Assembly: GCF_001045445.1 (NCBI RefSeq)
Contig: NZ_LFNF01000003.1
Span: 186,001-250,000, forward strand
Length of the DNA stretch: 64,000 bases
Source of the DNA: Chryseobacterium sp. BLS98
Lineage (GTDB): Bacteria > Bacteroidota > Bacteroidia > Flavobacteriales > Weeksellaceae
Direction of reading: 5' to 3'
This document shows, one piece after another, positions 9,801 to 19,800 of this stretch. Position 1 is the first letter of the stretch; each line of letters starts with the position of its first letter. The notes under the pieces are model-generated. The model worked only from the letters and a program-made list of their open reading frames with translations, was not told where the DNA came from and did not search any database. The position numbers and the translations under genes are program-made.

Positions 9801-10080
9801 TTTCCGTCCCATCCTGATGACTTCATTTGCATTCATCGCAGGTTTGATTCCATTGGTCATGGCAACCGGGCCGGGAGCGATTGGTAACCGAACCATCGGT
9901 ACAGCTGCCGCAGGAGGGATGTTGATCGGAACTATTTTCGGATTAATGATTATTCCTGGATTGTATTACATCTTCGGAACCATTGCTGAAAAATCAAAAC
10001 TGGCAAAATATGAAGAAGAAAATCCTTTAACTGAACAAACAGAACCGTACCAACACGATGACAAACATGAAGATTTATAA
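6886..10080 (+). CDS. RND multidrug efflux permease (HAE1 family)
   Basis: A 1064-residue inner-membrane proton/drug antiporter, typical length for the AcrB group. It starts with the family signature FKKFIRRPVLSIVISL and shows the twofold repeat of six-helix bundles. The proton-relay acids are visible as VVVDDAIVVIE (Asp pair at about residues 409-410), and the partner lysine lies in MLIGLLGKNAVLIVEFA of the second half. The large periplasmic loops carry the drug-binding porter domains. The gene's 3' end overlaps the start of the TolC-like gene, so the three components are translationally linked. Confidence 0.95.
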   Translation: MFKKFIRRPVLSIVISLIIVFMGVLSLVKLPITQFPSISPPKVNITAEYPGANNELLIKSVVIPLERGLNGVPGMKYMTSDAGNDGEASIQVVFDLGTDPNVAAVNVQNRVSSVVNKLPPLVVREGVKITREEPNMLMYINLYSDDPKADQKFLFNYADINVMSELRRVSGVGFADILGTREYAMRIWLKPDRLTAYSISADEVMESLNAQSLEASPGKTGESSGKRSQSFEYILKYPGRFNNEKDYGNIILKAKPDGEFIRLKDVADIEFGSSMYDIYSTLNGKPSAAITVKQSYGSNASDVIKNVKSLMAELQKTTFPKGMHYDISYDVSRFLDASIEKVVHTLFEAFVLVAIVVFLFLGDWRSTLIPALAVPVSLVGTFAIMSAFGITLNMISLFALVMAIGVVVDDAIVVIEAVHAKMEEKHLSPLKATEEAMHEISGAIIAITLVMASVFIPIAFMSGPVGVFYRQFSITMASAIILSGVVALTLTPALCALILKNNHGKPKKRTPITIFLDKFNGLFTKGANKYEGMLNKTVKKKTITLPLLLAFCACTFFLSNSLPSGFIPAEDQGMIYAIIQTPPGSTLERTNQIAKELLRESEDIDGVQSVSSLAGYEILTEGTGSNSGTCLINLKSWEDRKESAAEIIEKLEEKAKNIPGANIEFFQPPSIPGYGAAGGFELRLLDKAGSGDYQKMEKVSNDFVRELKKRPELGSAFTFYSASFPQYMLRVDNDLAEQKGVTIENAMDNLSTLIGSNYETSFIRFDRPYKVIVQAGPQYRALPTDLLKLYVKNDKEQMVPYSDFMHLEKVYGLSEITRHNMYNSSEVSGTPAPGYSSGQAIAAIKEVADKTLPRGFGIDWAGISKDEVSRGNEAVFIFLVCLGFVYLILSAQYESFILPLPVILSLPTGIFGAFLCLKLLGLENNIYAQVAMVMLIGLLGKNAVLIVEFAVQKKAEEGIPVAQAAIEGAAIRFRPILMTSFAFIAGLIPLVMATGPGAIGNRTIGTAAAGGMLIGTIFGLMIIPGLYYIFGTIAEKSKLAKYEEENPLTEQTEPYQHDDKHEDL

Positions 10081-11509
10081 TAAATACATAGCAGCCATTG
10101 CCTTATCGCTTGTTTTAGCAAGCTGTAAGGCGCCAATGGCGACCGTCATAAAAGACGAGATGAAGGAGAATGTGCCTCAGAATTTTAATCAGGAGGATCA
10201 GGGGGATGCCAATAACAATAGTGGAACAACACCCTGGAGACAATTCTTTACAGATCCTGATCTGGTAAGCTTAATTGAAACAGCTTTAAAAAACAACCAG
10301 GAATTAATGATCACCCTTCAGGAAATTGAAATTGCCAAAAGTGGTGTTTTAGCTAAAAAAGGAAGATTAACTCCTACGGTTTCAGCAGGAATAGGAGCTG
10401 GAGTGAAAAAATCCGGACGTTATACAAGCGAAGGAGCGGGTGATGCTACTACGGAAATAGAGCCTGGGAAAGAAATGCCGGATCCGCTGGGTAATTTTGA
10501 AGGAGGCCTGATGGCAAACTGGGAGATCGATATCTGGAAAAAGCTCAGAACCGAGAAAGAAGCAGCGGTGGCCCATTATCTTTCTACTGTAGAAGGGAAA
10601 AACTTTGTATTGTCCAACCTCATTGAGGAAGTGGCGGACAATTATTATGAATTGCTTGCCTTGGATAACCAATTAGATATTATTCAACAGTACATTAAAC
10701 TGCAGCAAAGAGCCCTGGAAATTTCCAAAATTCAGAAAGAAGCTGCTGCTGCCACCGAACTGGCAGTAAAAAAGTTTGAAGCTGAGCTGGCTAAATCAAA
10801 AGCGGCAGAATATACCATCCGTCAGAATATTACGGAAAAAGAAAACCAGATCAATGCTCTTCTGGGAAGATATCCGCAGCCCATTGTGAGAAAGAAAGAG
10901 AGTTTCATGTCTACAGTGCCTCAAACGGTGTATACAGGAATTCCGTCTCAGTTATTGGCGAACCGTCCGGATATTAAACAGGCAGAATTAGAATTAAAAG
11001 CCTCAAAGCTGGATGTAGAAGCTGCCAGAAAGGAATTTTATCCGTCACTGGAAATTTCTGCAACCTTGGGATTGGAAGCTTTCAAACCTTCTTATCTGGT
11101 TAAATTGCCGGAGTCTATTGCAACAAGCCTTGCCGGTGAACTGGCTGGTCCGCTGATCAACAAAAGTGCGATCAAAGCCAATTTCCAGACTGCTGATGCA
11201 AGACAGATACAATCCCTGTATGAATATGACAAAACGATCTTAAATGCTTATCTGGATGTGGCCAACCTTATGTCAAAGGTTAAAAATATAGACCAGTATT
11301 ATCAGTTAAAATCACAGGAAACCAAAGCTTTGGACCAGTCTATTGACATTGCGAACCAGTTATTCAAAAACTCAAGAGCGGATTATCTTGAAGTTCTTCT
11401 GAACCAGAGAGATGCTCTGGATGCAAAACTGGAGCTGATCGAAGCTAAACAGAAACAGCTGAGCACCGTTGTAGATATTTACAAAAGCTTAGGTGGTGGC
11501 TGGAAATAA
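10067..11509 (+). CDS. RND outer-membrane efflux channel lipoprotein (TolC/OprM family)
   Basis: An outer-membrane factor of about 480 residues that completes the pump. ATGs occur at 10058 and 10067; the second gives a tighter lipoprotein signal (KIYNKYIAAIALSLVLASC). The gene overlaps the permease by 14 bases from this start. Two OEP repeats are visible, with the family's NRPDIKQAELELKAS segment and the closing DYLEVLLNQRDALDAKLELIEAK region. It is the last gene of the operon, ended by a hairpin at 11545-11580. Confidence 0.93.
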   Translation: MKIYNKYIAAIALSLVLASCKAPMATVIKDEMKENVPQNFNQEDQGDANNNSGTTPWRQFFTDPDLVSLIETALKNNQELMITLQEIEIAKSGVLAKKGRLTPTVSAGIGAGVKKSGRYTSEGAGDATTEIEPGKEMPDPLGNFEGGLMANWEIDIWKKLRTEKEAAVAHYLSTVEGKNFVLSNLIEEVADNYYELLALDNQLDIIQQYIKLQQRALEISKIQKEAAAATELAVKKFEAELAKSKAAEYTIRQNITEKENQINALLGRYPQPIVRKKESFMSTVPQTVYTGIPSQLLANRPDIKQAELELKASKLDVEAARKEFYPSLEISATLGLEAFKPSYLVKLPESIATSLAGELAGPLINKSAIKANFQTADARQIQSLYEYDKTILNAYLDVANLMSKVKNIDQYYQLKSQETKALDQSIDIANQLFKNSRADYLEVLLNQRDALDAKLELIEAKQKQLSTVVDIYKSLGGGWK

Positions 11510-11544
11510 AACATCATAATTCTCAATAAAACAGTTAATGTTTT

Positions 11545-11580
11545 GGGCTGATCCTTTCGGGGGTTGGCCCTTTTTATTTT
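11545..11580 (+). terminator. Rho-independent terminator of the efflux operon
   Basis: A 10-bp stem GGGCTGATCC / GGGTTGGCCC, all pairs allowed if three G-T wobbles are counted, with a six-base loop and a T-rich tail. Confidence 0.75.
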
Positions 11581-11686
11581 TAATGGGTAGATTTTGCTGC
11601 TGGGATTTATTTTATTCGCTAATCACAGGAAATTGATAGAAGATATACTTGTATAAATGAATTTAGATTAAATCTCAGTGTTGGGA

Positions 11687-11716
11687 TTTGAAATGCGTTA
11701 AAAAATGTTAAATTTG
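11687..11716 (+). promoter_or_regulatory. Bacteroidota promoter of the RHS locus (TTTG-N18-TAAATTTG)
   Basis: A -33 element TTTG (11687-11690) and a -7 element TAAATTTG (11709-11716) are 18 bases apart, within the 17-23 range reported for Flavobacterium. The ATG follows at 11747. This is the most complete promoter I found in the window. Confidence 0.7.
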
Positions 11717-11746
11717 CAAAAATATATTAACTAACAACACCAATAG

Positions 11747-13291
11747 ATGAAAAAACTCTACATGAGTGCATTTACGATGTGCATAGTCCTGAGCTTGTCT
11801 GCCCAGGAAGTATTGTGGCAGAAAGATATCAAATCCAATACCCAGGATTTTCTAAGCCAAATTACCACAACCATTGACGGTCAATATTTAATAACAGGAA
11901 GCAGTATTCAGAGCAGTAAGCTTCAGGCAGAAGGCAGTAAGCAGAATGGTGGCTACGATTTCCATTTAATCAAACTAAACCAGCAGGGAGAAGAGGTTTG
12001 GGAAAAATACTTTTCAGGACAGAATCATGATTACCTGTCAGCTTCTGTAGCTACCCAGGAAGGTGGATTTCTTGTTGCTGGCACTTCTTATTCCGGAAAA
12101 GGATTAGATAAAAAAGAAGATTCCAAAGGTGGATCAGATATCTGGCTGGTAAGGCTTAATGAATTTGGTGATGAGCTTTGGCAAAAAACATTGGGAACTT
12201 CTTCTGATGAGGAAGCAAGATCAGTTATCCAAAGTACAGATCTGGGATTTTTTGTAGCTGGAAATGTTCAGAATTCGGCTAAAGGTTACGGTTCTAAAGA
12301 TATTCTGGTTGTAAAACTTGATAAGGATGGAAAAGAAATCTCTCAGTCTATTTTGGGAGGAAAAGGATTAGATGAAGTAGAGAAAATGATTCCCACTAAA
12401 GATGGAGGAGCTTTGTTAGGAGTTTATTCAAGAAGCAATACAGGAGGCTCAAAGAAAACTGAAAACTATGGTGAAGGAGATTACTGGATCATTAAGCTCA
12501 ATAAAGATGGAAAGGTAGAATGGGAAAAGAACTATGGAGGAAAGTCAGATGATCACATAAGAACCTTAGCACTAACATCTACAGGCTATCTGATTGGTGG
12601 AGAATCCAGATCAGAAAGATCAGGAAACAAAACCGTAGGAATAGAAGAGGGAACCGATCTGTGGCTAATTTCCTTAAATGAAAGAGGCGAAGAGCTTTGG
12701 CAGAAATCCTACAATTTTGGAAACAGGGATATCCTGATGGGAACCAGCGTGCTTCATTCAGCGGATGATACATCTTCCAAAGGAATTCTTTTGGGAGGTT
12801 ATACCCAGGCAGAAGGAAAAATACAGACTGATGACGAAACCTTCTGGATGCTGTATCTGGATCAGTATGGAAATGAAAAGTGGAGAAAGCACGTGAAAGG
12901 TGAATCCAGAAAAAGAGAGGAGAGATTATCTGATATAAAGCTGAACAGAGACGGCTCGATTATCCTGGCAGGAACCAGTGCGGAAGAGCTAGGCAAAGAG
13001 AACTGGAAGATCGTAAAGCTGGGAGATAAGCAACTTGACCAGCTGATTGAAAAGCAGGACATCAAGATTTACCCTAATCCTGTTTCAGATTATGCTTATG
13101 TAGAAATTGGTTTTGATTTCAAGGAATCTGATATTATACTTTATGATATGGGAGGAAGACAGCTTCAAAGTTTGAAGACAAAGAATAAAGTGACGAAGAT
13201 TAATACCCAGAATTTAATTCAGGGAGTTTATCTAGTGACGATAAAAACGGATAACAATAAAACGGCTAGCGCTAAACTGATAAAAAAGTAA
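11747..13291 (+). CDS. Type IX secreted beta-propeller-like protein with type A sorting domain
   Basis: A 514-residue secreted protein. It has a signal peptide (LYMSAFTMCIVLSLSAQ), then about seven repeats of roughly 50 residues with the pattern W-K-x-GG-x-D-E followed by a DGG-x-L-x-G-x-S turn, as in SMP-30/PQQ-like propellers. A C-terminal type IX sorting domain (residues about 440-514: IKIYPNPVSDYAYVEI, then YDMGGRQLQ) directs it through the type IX system whose motor genes open this window. Four bases separate it from the RHS protein gene, so it heads the RHS operon. Its role may be surface display or export of the RHS proteins, but this is only inferred from position. Confidence 0.85.
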   Translation: MKKLYMSAFTMCIVLSLSAQEVLWQKDIKSNTQDFLSQITTTIDGQYLITGSSIQSSKLQAEGSKQNGGYDFHLIKLNQQGEEVWEKYFSGQNHDYLSASVATQEGGFLVAGTSYSGKGLDKKEDSKGGSDIWLVRLNEFGDELWQKTLGTSSDEEARSVIQSTDLGFFVAGNVQNSAKGYGSKDILVVKLDKDGKEISQSILGGKGLDEVEKMIPTKDGGALLGVYSRSNTGGSKKTENYGEGDYWIIKLNKDGKVEWEKNYGGKSDDHIRTLALTSTGYLIGGESRSERSGNKTVGIEEGTDLWLISLNERGEELWQKSYNFGNRDILMGTSVLHSADDTSSKGILLGGYTQAEGKIQTDDETFWMLYLDQYGNEKWRKHVKGESRKREERLSDIKLNRDGSIILAGTSAEELGKENWKIVKLGDKQLDQLIEKQDIKIYPNPVSDYAYVEIGFDFKESDIILYDMGGRQLQSLKTKNKVTKINTQNLIQGVYLVTIKTDNNKTASAKLIKK

Positions 13292-13295
13292 GACT

Positions 13296-16200
13296 ATGGA
13301 AAAATTAATAAAAAATATTTTAGTTTCATTACTGTTAATTAATACAAATCTATTTTATTCTCAGGAAGCCGGTTTTATTCCACCTAGTCCACAGTCTTTT
13401 TCCTTTATAAAAGCTGGCAGTGAAGTTTCTGAAAATGAACATACGGGATCTGTAAATGTCAATATTCCGCTATTTAATTATATAACAGGAAAACTTTCTA
13501 CAGGCATAAACTTAGTGTATAATGGTGCAGGTGTAAAGGTAGATGACTTACCTACAGATACAGGAATGGCATGGGTGTTGGATGCAGGTGGAGTTGTTAC
13601 AAGAACCGTGAACGGACGTATTGACGAAAAAGCCACAATGAGGCTAAATAAAACCGAAGACCAGATCAAACAGACAACAATTTCGGATTGTACCGCGGAT
13701 AATGATATACTCACCGCGTGTTATTCTCCCACGCAAATTGATACAGAAAGAGATATTTTCGATTTTAGATTTGGAGTGATCTCTGGTTCTTTTTATCTGG
13801 ATGAAAATTTTCTTCCTATCTTTTTAAAAAATGATTCAGATGTAAGAATAAAAAATATTCTTCCTTCTGGCAGTACTAATAATAGACAGTTTATTGGTTT
13901 TGAAATAACAACAAAAGAGGGAGAGGTTTATATTTTTGGCAACGGAGATGAATACCAGGAAACTACAGCATCCAAAGCAATGCCTAGCAATCCTCCGGGA
14001 GATTATGCAGTAACGTCATATTTTCTTAAGGAGATCCGTCATCAGAATAGTGAAAAAATATTTTTCACTTATAGCAACATTGCTTTGGTGAAAAAAGACA
14101 TTGCCGAAATCCACTACAGGTATCTTTACTCAACAGGTTTAAATTCGGGAATTATGCCAGATCTTGATCCGGAATTGAAAACCAGTACTCAAACTCATTT
14201 CACTAAAAATAAAAAGAGATTACAACAGATTAGTAACAATGTGAATAGAGATGTAATCAATTTTATTTACGCTCAAAAAGCAAACTCAGATTTTGATGCT
14301 TACCTGTCACAAGTGGAATACGGTTCAGGTGGCAGTATACCAAAAAAGATTGTACTGGATTATTTTTTTGAAAGCCTTGATCCTATTCAAAGGTTTTATA
14401 TTAGTGCTGCAAATTTCTACAATGGAAATGTTTTTGATAAGAAATATCAGTTCAGCTATAACAATATTGAAGCTCTTCCTAAAAGGCTAAGCTATTCACA
14501 AGATATGTTTGGTTTTTATAATGGTAAAGGCGGCGGCTCTTTAATTGCAAAATATTATGGAGTGCCAGCATTGTCAACTCTTTCTATACCATCCAGTATT
14601 CTTTCCAGTTTCGGAGACCGTACACCGGACTTCGCATTTGCATCTAAAGGAACCCTTACTGAGGTTATCTATCCTACAGGAGGGAAAACGGTTTTTGAAT
14701 ATGAAATGCCCAAAACAAAAGTTTTACTATCAGAAAAAAAAATACTTCCTGATCTTGACGACCTTGGAACTACGACAGTTATTGAAGGGCTGCCAACGAA
14801 CCAAACCATAGATTTTGTACTGACAACCTTTTCAGGGCCCCAGAGCCAGTACCATATGAAAACAGCTACTTTTACTGTGGAAGATATGGATACTGGAGCT
14901 TTAATACACACAGGAGGAAAAGTATATGGATATTCGCCTATGGATTCAGTGAATTACATGGTACCTCTTGAAATGAATAAAAGATATCTTGTTAAACTTA
15001 CTGATACAGGCCCTGCTGGTGCTGAATTGAAATTTAATCAGACGTATAGAAAAACTATTGATTGGCTGGGACTACGCCTTAAAAGTATAACCAATATAGA
15101 GAATGGACAGCCGGTTCAATACAAAAAATTTTATTATTGTGCCGCTGATTTATATAAATTAAGAGAAGAAGACCTTCGTGATGCAGATGGAGTTATTATG
15201 CCAGATGTACAATTTGCTACTTTTAATGAGTTTCACACTGATGGCTTAACTTCCGCATCATTTGCAGTTACCTATTCGCTCTATAGTTCCAATAATACCA
15301 GTGCGCTTTATAATAGTCGTCGCCAGAGTAGATATAGTACTGTTTCATGTAGTATTGGAGGAGATAATTTTGAAAACGGAGGCTATCAAAAAAGATTCCG
15401 TAAAGACTCTGAAGATAATTTAGACAGAATTCGACCTGCATCTGCAGGAGGTGGCGGGGCGGGGTCTCCTTCTGCCGGTCACGGATATTTTGATACCACC
15501 GAAGGAATGCCAAACTTTTTTGCTTTCTTATTATCCAAGATCTATTTTCCTGCCCGAGGAAACAGAACTTCTTTCAGTGGAGGATTGGAGAACATAAAAT
15601 ATTTTGGCAGAAGAAATGGAGAGATCTTTAAAACCAAACAAATCAATTATCAAAATAGATATAATATTCTTGGGATCAATCCCAATCTTTTTGTTTCGAA
15701 AGTATTTGATGATAATGTACCTGCCACTTGTGGTTCCAATAATAATGTACAGCGGATCGCCAATTTTTATATAGCAACCTACAAAAACTACACAATAGAT
15801 ACTAAACTGGAAAAACAGATCACCACTGAATATATAGATGGGGTTCCCTTACATATTTATCCAACCTATGCAGATTATCTGAATAATGGTCAGCTACCTG
15901 TCGATAGTACTGAGACATCATACAAAAAACTTGTAACCACCATAGATTACGATTATACCGGAATGCCGGCTCATAATCAGCTCACGAAACAATCTGTAGA
16001 GTCACCGGACAAAAGTATTCTAGAAACAACCTATCAATATGCTCATGAGAAAAATAATCAAAAACTTATAGCCGCTCATATGATTGGTGTCCCTCTTGAA
16101 GCCAAGACTATTGCAAAGCAGAATAACTCTGATGCTGGGAAGATAATCTCTAGATCTGAAACTATTTATCCTGACCAGAATAACCCTCCAACATCAGATA

Positions 16201-16715
16201 TAGGAAATCTCTTGATGCCACTTTCTTTAATTTCTTATAGTATTCAGAATAATACTCCTTCAACAGAAATTACTTATAATTGGTACGACCAGAAAGGGAA
16301 TCTGATGCAATATATGATTAATGGGTTGCCTGTAACAATAGTTTGGGGTTATAATAAAACATTGCCTATTGCTAAAATAGAGGGTGCTGAATATAGAAGT
16401 GTGGCTGAGCTCTCAGATCTGTTAGAAGCTATTTCGGCTTCAGAAAAGGATGCAGACCCTGCTTTATACAATCTCCAGCCTGAAAATACGGAAACCCAAC
16501 TAATCAATAAACTAGATGAACTACGTACAAATCCTAATCTTGTTAATTTTAAAATCACCACCTATACCTATGATCCATTAATTGGAGTAAGAAGCATTAC
16601 ACCACCATCAGGAATCAGAGAAGTTTATAAATATGATACAGCCAACCGACTTGAAAAAATAATTGATGCTAACGGAAAAGTATTGAAAGAATACAAATAC
16701 ACTTATAAAAACTAA
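13296..16715 (+). CDS. Large RHS/YD-repeat-type protein without toxin tip
   Basis: An 1139-residue protein with a signal peptide ending near FYSQ. The N-terminal part (FIPPSPQSFSFIKAGSEVSE, later NIPLFNYITGKLSTGINLVY) resembles the beta-rich start of SpvB/TcB-like and RHS-associated proteins of Bacteroidota. The C-terminus holds YD-type repeats (ITTYTYDPLIGVRSITPP, VYKYDTANRLEKIID). It ends right after a YD repeat with no RHS core or variable tip, so on its own it is not a complete toxin. It sits between the type IX cargo gene and the tip-bearing RHS gene and may build the outer part of the same shell. That last role is inference. Confidence 0.75.
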   Translation: MEKLIKNILVSLLLINTNLFYSQEAGFIPPSPQSFSFIKAGSEVSENEHTGSVNVNIPLFNYITGKLSTGINLVYNGAGVKVDDLPTDTGMAWVLDAGGVVTRTVNGRIDEKATMRLNKTEDQIKQTTISDCTADNDILTACYSPTQIDTERDIFDFRFGVISGSFYLDENFLPIFLKNDSDVRIKNILPSGSTNNRQFIGFEITTKEGEVYIFGNGDEYQETTASKAMPSNPPGDYAVTSYFLKEIRHQNSEKIFFTYSNIALVKKDIAEIHYRYLYSTGLNSGIMPDLDPELKTSTQTHFTKNKKRLQQISNNVNRDVINFIYAQKANSDFDAYLSQVEYGSGGSIPKKIVLDYFFESLDPIQRFYISAANFYNGNVFDKKYQFSYNNIEALPKRLSYSQDMFGFYNGKGGGSLIAKYYGVPALSTLSIPSSILSSFGDRTPDFAFASKGTLTEVIYPTGGKTVFEYEMPKTKVLLSEKKILPDLDDLGTTTVIEGLPTNQTIDFVLTTFSGPQSQYHMKTATFTVEDMDTGALIHTGGKVYGYSPMDSVNYMVPLEMNKRYLVKLTDTGPAGAELKFNQTYRKTIDWLGLRLKSITNIENGQPVQYKKFYYCAADLYKLREEDLRDADGVIMPDVQFATFNEFHTDGLTSASFAVTYSLYSSNNTSALYNSRRQSRYSTVSCSIGGDNFENGGYQKRFRKDSEDNLDRIRPASAGGGGAGSPSAGHGYFDTTEGMPNFFAFLLSKIYFPARGNRTSFSGGLENIKYFGRRNGEIFKTKQINYQNRYNILGINPNLFVSKVFDDNVPATCGSNNNVQRIANFYIATYKNYTIDTKLEKQITTEYIDGVPLHIYPTYADYLNNGQLPVDSTETSYKKLVTTIDYDYTGMPAHNQLTKQSVESPDKSILETTYQYAHEKNNQKLIAAHMIGVPLEAKTIAKQNNSDAGKIISRSETIYPDQNNPPTSDIGNLLMPLSLISYSIQNNTPSTEITYNWYDQKGNLMQYMINGLPVTIVWGYNKTLPIAKIEGAEYRSVAELSDLLEAISASEKDADPALYNLQPENTETQLINKLDELRTNPNLVNFKITTYTYDPLIGVRSITPPSGIREVYKYDTANRLEKIIDANGKVLKEYKYTYKN

Positions 16716-16722
16716 CACAAAT

Positions 16723-16824
16723 ATGAAAAAATTAATATTCATTGTCGATATACAGCTGCCGGCCGCAGTTGTAAATTATGTGGCAAGACCACGATCTGTT
16801 AATAAGAACAAAAGCAGTCTATAA
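16723..16824 (+). CDS. Possible 33-residue micro-ORF between the two RHS genes
   Basis: An ATG seven bases after the preceding stop opens a 33-codon frame beginning KKLIFIVDIQLPAAVV and ending before the next RHS gene. The start looks like a signal-peptide start cut short. It may be a relic of a displaced gene start or chance; coding is doubtful. Confidence 0.2.
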   Translation: MKKLIFIVDIQLPAAVVNYVARPRSVNKNKSSL

Positions 16825-16838
16825 TATTTACCCATTAA

Positions 16839-19800
16839 TTGAAAAATATGCATAAAAAAATATACATAAGTATAGGATTAGTACTGGGTATTTATCACTA
16901 TGGCCAGGTAGTCCTGAATTCTCCTCCTGCTCCTAATACGGAAAAAGCAGATCCTCAAAGTATACGGATGCTTCCGGGATTCAGCTTCAATTCTGTTAGC
17001 GGAACATTTCGGGCTTATATCGGAGGATCTTCTTCCAATAATCCGGGGAATACCTATACGCCTGTCACCATTGATTATTCGACTAATATTTCAAATACTG
17101 AAAATTATATTTATACGAGGCAGTATTTAGTGCCTACCGAGGTGTCAAACGGATCTCTGCAGCAGATACAGAGCGTGCAGTTTTTTGATGGCCTTGGAAG
17201 ACCTAAGCAGTCAGTGAGCATAAAGTCTACCCCTACAGGAAAAGATCTTGTCACTCATATTCCTTACGATGGGTTTGGAAGGCAGGTCGACAGTTGGCTT
17301 CCGGTTCCTATGTCCTCACAAAATGGAAATATTCAGGCAGGAGTGGAAAGTAGCGCCAATACTTATTACCAGGGGAATGGAATCAATGATTCATTTCCGT
17401 TCAGTCATAAAAATTTAGAAAACTCTCCGCTTGACAGGCTTCTGAGCCAGAAAAATCCAGGTGCCGACTGGCAGAATAAACCTGTTACTTTCGGCTATGA
17501 GACCAATACGGCAGGTGAAGTGAAAAAATATACCACCACCACTACCTGGGCGGATGGAGCCACTTCTTCTGAATTAAATGCCCCCGGAACTTATGGCGAG
17601 GCACAACTGTATAAAAATACTGTTACGGATGAAGACAACAATAAAACCATAGAATACAAAAACGGTAAGGGACAAACCATATTAGTCAGAAAAGTCATCA
17701 GTTCTTCAGAAAATGCAGATACTTATTATGTGTACAATGAATATGATCAGCTGGCGTTTGTAATTCCTCCTTTGGCTTCTGCTTCTGCATCAATATCTGC
17801 TTCAGCTTTGGACCACCTATGTTATCAGTATAAGTATGATGGCAGAAACAGGCTGGTAGAAAAAAAGCTTCCGGGAAAAGGTCCGGAGCAGATAGTTTAC
17901 AACAAAAAAGATCAGATTATTCTGTATCGGGATATTGTTCTGAAAAACGGGATACCTAATTTTACAGCAGATAACTCATGGACTTTCACAAAGTATGATC
18001 AGTTTGGAAGAGTTGTTTACACAGGAATTTCAAGAGATGGAACTTCAAGGCAAAACATTCAGACATCCATTGATAACCAGCCGGTGGGTACTTCTTATGA
18101 AACCCGTGGTGGAAACCTTGTTCTGAATGGAATGAATATAGGATATGGAAATGTTTCTTACCCTACAAGTATTGACAAGGTTCTTTCAGTCAATTATTAT
18201 GATACTTATCCTCAGGATGCTTCGGCCATTCCGGCAACAATTTTAGGCCAGGAAGTATTGCCTCAGGATGTTCAGAGTTCGAATGTTAGTACCAAGAGCC
18301 TGCCTACAGCCTCTTATGTGAAAAATGTTGAGAATGATAACTGGACAAAGACCTATACTTATTATGACAAGAAAGGAAGAGCAATATCCACCTATTCTGT
18401 AAACCATCTCGGAGGGTATACCAAAACTGAAAGTTTTCTGAAATTTTCAGGAGTTCCGGAATATACGCTTACCGAGCATAAAAGAGCTGCAGATGGAACA
18501 AAAGTAAATATCAAAGAAACTTTTGAGTACGATCATCAGGAAAGATTGGTGAGGCATTGGCATCAAGTAAATGGTGACGCACAGGAACTCCTTGCAGAAA
18601 ACCTTTACAACGATCTTGGCCAGATACAGACAAAAAATGTAGGAAATACTGCAGGAAGTGCGTTACAGAATGTTAAATATGCATACAATATCAGAGGTTG
18701 GCTCACAAAACTTAATGAACCTTCCGATCTGCAGAATAAACTCTTTGCTTCCGAGCTGAGGTATAACAGGCCGGACAGCCAGTTCTCTGGTTCTGCGAGA
18801 TACAATGGAAACATCTCTCAGATGTCATGGATTACCCAGAGTGATGCTGTAATGAGAAATTATTCCTATGAATATGATGCCCTTAACCGTCTTAAAGAAG
18901 GGCGTTTCTGGGATGCCATGAATTTGGACAGGGGAGAATACCATGAGCAGCTTACCTATGATCTGAACGGAAATATTAAAACCCTGCTCAGAAGAGGAAG
19001 ACAGCTTCCAGGCTATACCGCGCCTGAAGTTATGGATAACCTTGAATACCATTATGAAAATGGTGAACAGAGCAATAAACTGGCTTATCTTAAAGAAATA
19101 GGTACAGGTAATGCTTTAAGTGGATATCCACTTTCATCGGGAAGTACAGGAAGTACAATTATCTATGACCTGAATGGGGATATGACGGTTCAGCAGGATA
19201 AAGGTATTTCTTCTATTCAATATAATTATTTAAATTTACCGGAAAAGGTTACCCAGAATTCCAAAGTAACAGATTACACTTACAGGGCAGATGGGGTAAA
19301 AGTAAAAAAAATCTTCGGTACAGACACCACAGATTATTTAGACGGTTTCCAGTATGAAAATGGAACGTTGAAATTTTTGCCAACTGCTGAGGGGTATTTT
19401 AATTTTGAGACCGGGAAGTATGTATATAATTATACTGACCATCTTGGAAATGTCAGGTTGAGCTACTTTAAAAATGGCTCAGGAGCAGAGATCATTGAGG
19501 AGAGTAATTATTATCCGTTTGGATTGAAGCATGAAGGGTATAATGTTTTGTCGGGAAATCCTGCTTACAAATACAAGTACAACGGAAAAGAACTTCAAGA
19601 GAATGGAATGTATGATTATGGAGCGAGGTTTTATATGCCGGATATTGGTAGATGGGGTGTCGTAGATCCGTTGGCGGAAAAATATCGTAGATGGTCTCCT
19701 TATAATTATGTAATGAATAACCCTTTAAGATTTATTGATCCAGATGGAATGTCTGTTTGGCCACCTGAAGGAGGTTACGAAGGACAAACGCATAGTGATG

